From contig JAEYUA010000120.1 in the NCBI GenBank assembly GCA_023433755.1, forward strand, positions 1-10,254: DNA of 10,254 bases, written 5' to 3'. The DNA is from Bacteroidota bacterium (lineage in GTDB: Bacteria; Bacteroidota; Bacteroidia; Chitinophagales; Chitinophagaceae). The notes beneath the pieces were generated by a model, which searched no databases, was not told where the DNA came from, and was given only the letters and a program-made list of their open reading frames with translations. Below, in pieces: positions 1 through 5,072 of this stretch. Position 1 is the first letter of the stretch, and each line of letters starts with the position of its first letter. Both the position numbers and the translations under genes were made by a program.

Positions 1-2
1 AG

Positions 3-455
3 ACCCAGGTGCTCAATAATGTATTCGGCGGCTTTTTTGGATCAAGGCTCATGAGCAATATCCGGGAAGAGAAAGGATATACTTATGGCATTTACAGTTA
101 CCTCGAAAATCATATCCAGCAAAGCGCATGGGTGGTGAGTACGGAAGCGGGCCGCGATGTATGCGAAGCAACTATTGATGAAGTATACAAGGAGATGGAG
201 ATCCTGCGCAATGAACCGATCGACGATGAAGAATTATTATTGGTCAGAAATTATATGATGGGTTCCATACTCGGTGATCTTGATGGGCCTTTTCATATCA
301 TCAACCGCTGGAAAACGATTATTCTCAACGGGCTCCCCGAAGATTATTTCTACAGGCAGATAGAAACCATCAAGGATGTAAAATCTTCAGAGCTGCAGGA
401 ACTGGCTAATAAGTATTTAGTGCCGGAAAAGTTTTATGAACTGGTGGTGGTATAG
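3..455 (+). CDS. M16 family zinc metallopeptidase, C-terminal part (5' end cut by window)
   Basis: The reading frame is open from the first bases of the window (codons in register with position 3) to the TAG at 453-455, so the gene starts upstream. A GTG at 9 is in frame but is internal to a conserved block and is not a start. The visible ~150 residues begin with a glycine-rich FGGFFGSRL stretch followed by NIREEKGYTYGIYS. This is the signature of the C-terminal M16 domain, whose conserved Arg and Tyr (in the RxxxGYxYG pattern) help bind substrate in the closed clamshell. M16 proteins of this size class are usually ~400-450 residues, so about one third is present. The HxxEH zinc site lies in the missing N-terminal half. 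I therefore cannot say whether this is the catalytic subunit or the inactive partner of a two-gene M16 pair, which is common in Bacteroidota. A cell-envelope or periplasmic peptide-degrading role is an inference from the family. Confidence 0.9.
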   Translation, partial: TQVLNNVFGGFFGSRLMSNIREEKGYTYGIYSYLENHIQQSAWVVSTEAGRDVCEATIDEVYKEMEILRNEPIDDEELLLVRNYMMGSILGDLDGPFHIINRWKTIILNGLPEDYFYRQIETIKDVKSSELQELANKYLVPEKFYELVVV

Positions 456-482
456 TTCAAAATTCAAAGTTGAAAGTTCAAA
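455..482. repeat. Heptanucleotide tandem repeat, 4 copies of GTTCAAA-like unit
   Basis: Four back-to-back 7-bp units can be read: gttcaaa (455-461), attcaaa (462-468), gttgaaa (469-475) and gttcaaa (476-482). The array begins on the last base of the M16 stop codon. Two units are identical and the other two differ by one base each. A degenerate continuation may run to about 489. Confidence 0.75.
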
Positions 483-515
483 GTCAGAGTCATCAGAGAA
501 TGGGGTGTATTTTTT

Positions 516-543
516 AGTCGGAAGTCTGTAGTCTGTAGTCGGT
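516..543. repeat. Heptanucleotide tandem repeat, 4 copies of AGTCTGT-like unit
   Basis: Four adjacent 7-bp units can be read: agtcgga (516-522), agtctgt (523-529), agtctgt (530-536) and agtcggt (537-543). The period is the same as in the array at 455-482 but the unit sequence differs. It sits in the convergent spacer and overlaps no gene. Confidence 0.75.
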
Positions 544-566
544 TGGCTTTCATCCTGCTAATTCTC

Positions 567-584
567 AAATCCTGTAAATCCTGA
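567..584. repeat. 9-bp direct repeat (AAATCCTGW x2)
   Basis: Two adjacent copies are present, aaatcctgt (567-575) and aaatcctga (576-584), just left of the terminator hairpin. Such repeats are noncoding spacer sequence here and no function is evident. Confidence 0.6.
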
Positions 585-593
585 TAGGGGGCA

Positions 594-631
594 GAAAAAA
601 GCCCAACCATAGGGTACGGTTGGGGCTTTTG
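594..631. terminator. Bidirectional intrinsic terminator between convergent genes
   Basis: The arm agcccaacc (600-608) pairs with ggttggggct (618-627), a 9-bp GC-rich stem with one bulged G, around a 9-nt loop. An A-run (595-600) precedes the stem and a T-run (627-630) follows it, so RNA read from either strand ends in a U-tract after the hairpin. It lies between the M16 stop (455, plus strand) and the L,D-transpeptidase stop (658, minus strand), where a shared terminator is expected. Confidence 0.8.
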
Positions 632-657
632 TTCATCCATCCTTGTTTGCGTCCAAA

Positions 658-1395
658 TCAGCCATTCAATAATCTCGACCCGTGCAGGTAACTTTTTGAA
701 GGATGATAGACAAACAAGGCAGTTCCTTTTTTGATATATTGAATTACTTTTTTAGAAACAGCGTTGGGTATGGCCGGGCAACCGAAACTTCTGCCCTGTG
801 TGGCCGAACCACTCCAGGCTTCGCCAATATAACCTGCACCATGCACCACGATAGCCCTGCGTTCAGCATTATCGTTGAAACCTTTCTCCTTGCCAGACAG
901 GCGCAGTGAAAGACCATGACTTCCATAGTAAGTTCCTTTGGTTACATAAAAACCAAGAGAGCTCTGGTGCGACTGCAGTTTATTGGAAAACTTCTGGGCA
1001 TATTTCAATCCTGAATTTTTACCATGTGCTACATAGGTATTGATCAGCACTTTGAAATTGCGGACATCAAGAATATACATTCTCTTATTACTGGAAGGCT
1101 GGCTGAAATCACAAACGGTAAGAATATCTTCATTTTCCAGCAATCCTTTTTTTACCAAGGCCTGGTGACCTTTGAAGGCATACCTCATGGCTTCCCTGCC
1201 CAAACCCAGTTTGTCAAGTTTCAGGCTATCGTAAAGAAGATTGGTTCTTGATTCCAGTGAAAGGGATTCAGAATTGATCTTAATGCCGGTGGGTAATACT
1301 TTGAGAGCTGTGGCCAGTCGTCCGGCTTTGAACCCTGAGAAGACCAGCAGTGCTGCTGTCAGGCAAAGGGTTAAGGGCAAATGTTTCTTAAGCAC
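658..1395 (-). CDS. Secreted murein L,D-transpeptidase-like protein (YkuD_2 family)
   Basis: This 245-residue protein has a typical Sec signal peptide: KK near the N-terminus, a hydrophobic core at about residues 7-20, and likely cleavage after the FKA at 22-24. The C-terminal half carries the catalytic signature of the YkuD-type L,D-transpeptidase fold: IVVHGAGYIG around His185 and GRSFGCPAIP at 201-210 with the predicted nucleophile Cys206. Family enzymes join or edit peptidoglycan stem peptides through 3-3 cross-links, or attach proteins to the wall; which of these applies cannot be told. No LysM or other wall-binding domain is visible, and residues ~25-90 are a helical linker without a recognised motif. 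The start is a GTG at 1393-1395. An in-frame TGA lies just upstream (1399-1401 on the complementary strand), so the start cannot be farther out. The location is inferred to be periplasmic. It probably ends at the terminator at 594-631. Confidence 0.88.
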   Translation of the reverse strand: MLKKHLPLTLCLTAALLVFSGFKAGRLATALKVLPTGIKINSESLSLESRTNLLYDSLKLDKLGLGREAMRYAFKGHQALVKKGLLENEDILTVCDFSQPSSNKRMYILDVRNFKVLINTYVAHGKNSGLKYAQKFSNKLQSHQSSLGFYVTKGTYYGSHGLSLRLSGKEKGFNDNAERRAIVVHGAGYIGEAWSGSATQGRSFGCPAIPNAVSKKVIQYIKKGTALFVYHPSKSYLHGSRLLNG

Positions 1396-1485
1396 TTTTC
1401 AAAGGTTTTTGCGGTGGATGATTGGATAACGCTAACGGGTGTGAAAATATTATCCCTGTATTGAACATGCAAGCGATAGCAAAAA

Positions 1486-1516
1486 AATATTTATGAAATA
1501 AAATGATTTAGCGCAA
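1486..1516 (-). promoter_or_regulatory. Possible Bacteroidota-type promoter for the L,D-transpeptidase gene
   Basis: Reading the minus strand, a TTG (1516-1514) is followed after 20 nt by TAAATATT (1493-1486). This loosely resembles the Bacteroidota -33 TTG / -7 TAnnTTTG arrangement but has two mismatches in the -7 box. It lies in the most AT-rich part of the 162-bp spacer between the AI-2E-family gene and the transpeptidase gene. The leader would be roughly 80 nt. The call is weak. Confidence 0.22.
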
Positions 1517-1557
1517 TCTACATATTTATACTAAGTGTTTTTACTGGAGCAACCGTA

Positions 1558-2598
1558 TTATTTCACTCTTCTCACTTCACGTTTCTTCACAATGAATTCG
1601 GATGAATAGATACGTAGTAATAAAATGAACATGGATATGAGCAGCGGTCCGAATACCAGTCCAATGAATCCGAATAACTGTATGCCCACGATCACACCAA
1701 AGATGGTAATGAGCGGGTGAATGTTCCCGATCCTTTTATTAAGCATAAGCCGGAATACATTATCTACAAGCCCTATCAGCACAAAACCCCAAAGTCCCAT
1801 GGCAATGCCTCTCCCGGTATCTCCCTGCGCGAAGAGCATGATGGTGAGTGGTACATAGATCAACGCTGCACCTACAACCGGCATCATGGCCGCGATGCAG
1901 GTGGCTACGAACCAGAGCCATGGTTCATCGATGCCGATGATCAGGTAACCAATCAGCCCTACAAGTCCCTGTATGATCGCGATCAATGGAATTCCAATAG
2001 TGCTTGAAATGACCATGGTGCGCACTTCCTTTCCCAGCAGTTCCACATTGCCATCTTTCAAAGGAAGGTTCTCGTAAAGTGATTCTTCCATACTCCTTGC
2101 ATTCATCAGCATGAAGTAGAGTATGAAATAAAGTGTACCTATTAATGTGATGGTATTCAGCGTTACTCCCAATACTTTTGGCAAGAGTCTCGTGAGTTCA
2201 TTACCGAGCCGGTTGATGGCATCGGGCGTTACAATCTCATACCCGATCTTATCCTTGATCTGGGCCACGGCTGTTTTCAACGATTCTATGTACTCACCTG
2301 AATGGGTTACAACATAGCTGATTTTGGAATAGAGAATATTTCCAAGAATGCCTATGGGTACCAGTATCACAAAAAAGGAAAGCAGCATCAGCACCAGGGC
2401 GGCATTGTGTTTTTTCCATCCTTTTTTTTCTGTGAGATAAAACATACGCTCCCGCATGATCACGTAAAAAGTAACGGCGCCCAAAAAGGCGGAAGTAAAA
2501 AACCAGAGCTCGCGAAAAAGAACAATGCCTAAAAAAAGAATGATGGCAATAAAAAAGATCTGCCGCAGCAGGTTGGTGTCGATTGTATTATTATTCAT
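1558..2598 (-). CDS. AI-2E family (PerM/YdiK-type) integral membrane transporter
   Basis: This is a 346-residue, strongly hydrophobic protein. Probable membrane segments lie near residues 12-28, 31-48, 66-90, 143-165, 200-222, 227-250, 263-280 and 295-329, with a more polar stretch at ~95-140 between the third and fourth. The family signature is clear toward the C-terminus: MPVVGAALIYVP (239-250), then DNVFR (279-283), HPLITIFG (294-301) and FGFIGLVFGPLL (309-320). The family is named for TqsA, linked to autoinducer-2 export in E. coli. Most members have other or unknown roles, including Na+/H+ antiport, so quorum sensing should not be assumed. Length is normal for the family. The ATG at 2598 begins an Asn-rich N-terminus and the C-terminus is basic (KKREVRRVK), consistent with a cytoplasmic tail. 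It lies 90 bp downstream of the MATE gene on the same strand and could be partly co-transcribed if the hairpin between them leaks. Confidence 0.9.
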   Translation of the reverse strand: MNNNTIDTNLLRQIFFIAIILFLGIVLFRELWFFTSAFLGAVTFYVIMRERMFYLTEKKGWKKHNAALVLMLLSFFVILVPIGILGNILYSKISYVVTHSGEYIESLKTAVAQIKDKIGYEIVTPDAINRLGNELTRLLPKVLGVTLNTITLIGTLYFILYFMLMNARSMEESLYENLPLKDGNVELLGKEVRTMVISSTIGIPLIAIIQGLVGLIGYLIIGIDEPWLWFVATCIAAMMPVVGAALIYVPLTIMLFAQGDTGRGIAMGLWGFVLIGLVDNVFRLMLNKRIGNIHPLITIFGVIVGIQLFGFIGLVFGPLLISMFILLLRIYSSEFIVKKREVRRVK

Positions 2599-2632
2599 AT
2601 CCGGGATCAGGAATGAAATTACTTAAGAAAAC

Positions 2633-2687
2633 CATGTGCCGGGCCTAATGTTTTAGCCTGACTGCCCATCACCAGGCCCGGGCCATG
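2633..2687 (-). terminator. Long GC-rich hairpin after the MATE gene, probable terminator
   Basis: Arms 2633-2646 and 2674-2687 are complementary at 12 of 14 positions (a catg....ccgggcct pattern with two internal mismatches) around a 27-nt loop. On the minus strand the hairpin starts one base after the MATE stop codon and is followed by GGTTTTCTT, a modest U-rich tail. The loop can also form smaller helices that share the arms (GCCTG with CAGGC), so the structure is not a textbook simple terminator. Confidence 0.5.
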
Positions 2688-2688
2688 A

Positions 2689-4089
2689 TTATACTTTGAT
2701 CGTCTTCCATTTACCCTTTCTAAAATAGATCCACGCGGTAATGGCAATGAGGGTTTCCGCAACGGGTATGGCTATGAAAGAACCGGTGGCGCCCATGCCC
2801 AGCCATTGCGACAACGCGTAAGCGAAGGGAATCTGGAACAGCCAGAAGCCAAAAAAGTTGATGACCGTTGGGGTGCGGGTATCTCCTGCTCCATTCAGCG
2901 CCTGTATCATTACCATGCCGATACCATAGAAAATATAGCCTGCACTGATAATCTGCAGGGCCATCACACCCGTGTTCAAAACTTCCGGATCCTTTGTAAA
3001 AACTCCAATCACCGGTCTTGCAAACAGTAGGAAGAACAGCGTAACCCCGGCCATAAAAATGGCATTATAACGGGCGGTCAGGAATACACTTTTTTGAGCC
3101 CTTTCTACTTGGCCGGCACCCAGGTTCTGTCCCACCAGCGTAGCTGCCGCGTTACTCAATCCCCAGGCGGGAAGTATAAAGAACCCAATATTCCTGATGG
3201 CGATCTGGTAACCCGCGGAAGCGGTATCGCCACCTGTATGCGCCACCAGCATGGTTAAAAAGATCCAGCTTCCCGAAGCAAAAAAGAATTGCACGGTTGC
3301 CGGTGCCGAAAGATTCACGAGGCTTTTCATCAGTGGAAAATCAAACCGGAAATAGGAAGCCTTCATCCTGATTACCCCCTGCCCCCTGAACAGGAAATAG
3401 CACTGGTACAAAACACCCATCCCCCTTCCCACCGTTGTGGCAATGGCTGCCCCGGTAAGGCCCCAGAAATGAATGAAGATGGGGCAAAGAATAATATTGA
3501 CAAGACTGGCCAGCCATAAACTGCGCATGGCTATGGCCGCGTTGCCGGCACCCCTGAAAATTCCATTGATCAGGAAGAGAAGGATGATGACCAGGCTTCC
3601 ACCGAACATCACTCTTGTGAAGCCGGTGCCCTGGCGGATGGTTTCTTCTTCCGCGCCCATGATCCTTAAAATTTCCGGGGCATACACCATTCCCAGGATG
3701 GTGATCACAATGGCAAGCATGATAGAAATAATAAGCGCCTGCATGCCTGCCTGCGCCGCGGCTTCCGGATTTTTTTCACCGGTGCGCCTGGCTACTATGG
3801 CTGTTGTACCTGTACTCAAACCGATAGCAATGGTGTACACCAGTGTCATTACCGATTCGGTGAGACCTACGGTTTGAACAGCCTCTTTTCCAAGCTTGCC
3901 TACAAAAAACATATCCACTACAGCGAATACAGATTCCAGGCTGAGTTCAAGGATCATCGGAATGGCCAGCAGTACAATGGCATGTTTGATGTTGCCCTGT
4001 GTATAATCATAATTCTCTCCCTTGAGAGATCTTTTGATGAGTGACCAGAATAAAGAAAATCTATTGGTATCGTTGATTACCTGCGACAT
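2689..4089 (-). CDS. MATE family multidrug/cation efflux transporter
   Basis: This 466-residue protein has the two-fold repeat and ~12 membrane helices of MATE transporters, which export drugs or metabolites in exchange for H+ or Na+. The N-terminal half has IPMILELSLESVFAVVDMFFVG (split across ~43-64) with the helix-1 Asp59 at the position of the conserved coupling Asp in NorM-type proteins, then GLSTGTTAIVARRTGEK (90-106). The second half begins at ~250 and has GQNLGAGQ (320-327) and NGAGDTRTP (399-407), both typical MATE loop motifs. The substrate cannot be predicted. I chose the ATG at 4087-4089. A TTG two codons upstream is also in frame, but the ATG is the stronger codon and nothing is lost. 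About 30 hydrophilic residues precede the first helix. A short palindrome lies 28 bp upstream of the start (4117-4132) and a probable terminator follows the gene. The glycosylase gene upstream is on the same strand but 186 bp away. Confidence 0.93.
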   Translation of the reverse strand: MSQVINDTNRFSLFWSLIKRSLKGENYDYTQGNIKHAIVLLAIPMILELSLESVFAVVDMFFVGKLGKEAVQTVGLTESVMTLVYTIAIGLSTGTTAIVARRTGEKNPEAAAQAGMQALIISIMLAIVITILGMVYAPEILRIMGAEEETIRQGTGFTRVMFGGSLVIILLFLINGIFRGAGNAAIAMRSLWLASLVNIILCPIFIHFWGLTGAAIATTVGRGMGVLYQCYFLFRGQGVIRMKASYFRFDFPLMKSLVNLSAPATVQFFFASGSWIFLTMLVAHTGGDTASAGYQIAIRNIGFFILPAWGLSNAAATLVGQNLGAGQVERAQKSVFLTARYNAIFMAGVTLFFLLFARPVIGVFTKDPEVLNTGVMALQIISAGYIFYGIGMVMIQALNGAGDTRTPTVINFFGFWLFQIPFAYALSQWLGMGATGSFIAIPVAETLIAITAWIYFRKGKWKTIKV

Positions 4090-4116
4090 AAACAAGATTA
4101 AAAATGATCTAAAAAT

Positions 4117-4132
4117 CCGGTATTGACACCGG
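4117..4132. promoter_or_regulatory. Palindrome upstream of the MATE gene, possible operator
   Basis: The inverted repeat ccggt (4117-4121) and accgg (4128-4132) with a 6-nt centre ends 28 bp before the MATE ATG. Repressor operators of efflux genes often sit at such a spot, but no regulator gene is next to it, so this is only a candidate. Confidence 0.25.
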
Positions 4133-4175
4133 CAGTGTAGAAAAACTTACAGTGAAGTAAGGAGACCTTAAAGAG

Positions 4176-4286
4176 TTGGCCTTAGCACTTTGTGCGGCCG
4201 CAGGAGAACTTCATAATCTTGAAACTTGGGCAGCGAAACTATACCATCAATCCGAAAATGCCAAAGCCGCCCGGTTTATTCTGTAA
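4176..4286 (+). other. Short alanine-rich open frame between MATE and glycosylase genes; possible gene remnant
   Basis: On the plus strand a frame runs from a stop at 4158-4160 to the TAA at 4284-4286, 41 codons in all. The only early start candidate is a TTG at 4176, with a taaggag stretch at 4158-4164 about 11 nt before it, giving 36 codons. The product would be helix-forming and alanine/leucine rich (LALALCAAAGEL near the start, KAARFIL at the end). It overlaps the 3' end of the glycosylase gene on the other strand by 11 bp. The same frame is also open for 15 codons before the 4158 stop, so this could be the tail of a decayed gene, a small protein, or chance. I do not recognise the sequence. 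An open stretch of this length is not statistically remarkable. Confidence 0.25.
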
Positions 4287-4944
4287 TGAGTTGAAGATAT
4301 TGCTGTATGAATTGTTCTTTTTGTTTACGCCGGTATTGCATAATGAATCTTGGGTGAGGTAGGGGCTCTATCTTTTCGAACCATTGGTGGCTCCCGTTGA
4401 GCTGCTGAAGAAAACGGAAATTTTTTTCTCCTCCTATGCAAAAACAAACGGAACAGTCCGCATGATAGCTGAGCAACTGGTCAATGCTTTGGCTGATGAA
4501 TGGTGTTACGGTTTCCACCAGCGCTTTGTCGTCATAATAATTAATATTGCGCCCATCTTTTACAAATCCTAACGGGCATACAGAGCCGATAAAGAACTGC
4601 CCGTAAAATTTCTGCGGACCTCCATACGCTGCAATCATATCATAAATGAATTCGGCTGATAATTCTGACTGGTCGCGAAAGGGATGGTCAATGCCGCAGA
4701 CCTCCTTCAATTGACGGGGTGCTGTAAAATTTACGCCCGTTACACCCGCGCCAAAGCGGCCAGGGTTAATGCCGAGAAAGATCTTCCGGGGGTTGCTGTC
4801 GTTATAATATCGTTGCAAAAATTGCTCAACCACCTCCATCACCATGGGGCTCTTTTGTGGATATAGCCATTCTATTCCATTGGGTAATGATGGAGGGGGT
4901 TGCAGGTTTTTATAGAAAGCATATAAATGTGAGGCCCAGTTCAT
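4276..4944 (-). CDS. SMUG2-type uracil-DNA glycosylase superfamily protein (DUF4918-like)
   Basis: This 222-residue protein carries the two hallmark motifs of the uracil-DNA glycosylase superfamily in the SMUG arrangement. Motif 1 is LGINPGRFGAGVTGVNF (57-73), with Asn60 at the position of the catalytic Asn of SMUG1 (GMNPGPFG). Motif 2 is PLPHPRF (194-200), where His197 is part of the base-flipping loop. A GSVCPLGF stretch (120-127) matches the central strand of the fold. Such enzymes cut the N-glycosidic bond of uracil or other deaminated bases in DNA to start base excision repair, acting in the cytoplasm on the chromosome. The SMUG2 branch is well represented in Bacteroidota, and its exact substrate range here is inferred. 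The C-terminus is rich in Lys, Gln and Tyr. The ATG at 4944 opens with MNWASHL and is the natural start. It is transcribed away from glgX, so the two share a 124-bp promoter region. Confidence 0.87.
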   Translation of the reverse strand: MNWASHLYAFYKNLQPPPSLPNGIEWLYPQKSPMVMEVVEQFLQRYYNDSNPRKIFLGINPGRFGAGVTGVNFTAPRQLKEVCGIDHPFRDQSELSAEFIYDMIAAYGGPQKFYGQFFIGSVCPLGFVKDGRNINYYDDKALVETVTPFISQSIDQLLSYHADCSVCFCIGGEKNFRFLQQLNGSHQWFEKIEPLPHPRFIMQYRRKQKEQFIQQYLQLITE

Positions 4945-5068
4945 TCTAAAATAAAGGGGCTAAGCTAGTTTAGAAAACCATTTCCTACTCCAGGGGCCTA
5001 CAGATCAGCATGGCTGGCAAGAATATTGACTTGATGCATACCCATCCAAATTCCAAAAGACATATTGA
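4945..5068. promoter_or_regulatory. Divergent promoter region between glycosylase and glgX operon
   Basis: This 124-bp spacer must hold promoters for the glycosylase gene (minus) and the glgX-treZ-treY operon (plus). On the plus strand TAGTTTAG (4966-4973) matches the Bacteroidota -7 consensus TAnnTTTG at all but one position, but no good -33 TTG lies 19-20 nt before it. Arms ttctaaa (4944-4950) and tttagaa (4969-4975) form a 7-bp inverted repeat with an 18-bp spacer that overlaps this box and could be a regulator site. The region is certain by position; the individual elements are not. Confidence 0.4.
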
Positions 5069-5072
5069 ATGA
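5010..5072 (+). other. Possible 20-codon upstream ORF/leader peptide overlapping the glgX start
   Basis: An ATG at 5010 opens a frame of 20 codons that stops at TGA 5070-5072, so its stop and the glgX start share ATGA. The peptide would begin MAGKNIDLMHTHP and is polar, with three histidines and several lysines. An aggggc stretch sits about 12 nt before the ATG, too far and too weak to be a convincing ribosome site. If translated, it would couple translation to glgX. It may equally be chance. Confidence 0.25.

Noticed and set aside
9..11. GTG at position 9 as the start of the M16 gene
   Set aside because: The frame is open to the left edge, and the GTG lies inside the conserved C-terminal M16 domain, so the true start is outside the window.
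1558..2598. Quorum-sensing (AI-2 export) role for the AI-2E family protein
   Set aside because: The family name comes from a single E. coli member. No luxS, lsr or other AI-2 gene is present, so only the family membership is supported.
3473..3877. A 134-codon plus-strand open frame opposite the MATE gene
   Set aside because: It is the antisense shadow of a clear MATE gene. Its Met/Pro/Ile-rich composition reflects the complement of hydrophobic codons.
4194..4201. GCGGCCGC palindrome in the spacer
   Set aside because: It is an 8-bp GC palindrome (NotI site) that can arise by chance, and no flanking structure supports a function or a cloning scar.
658..4944. A single defence or mobile island made of the four minus-strand genes
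   Set aside because: The genes are ordinary housekeeping or transport families with no nuclease, integrase, inverted terminal repeats or composition break. The spacers of 90-186 bp argue against one functional operon.
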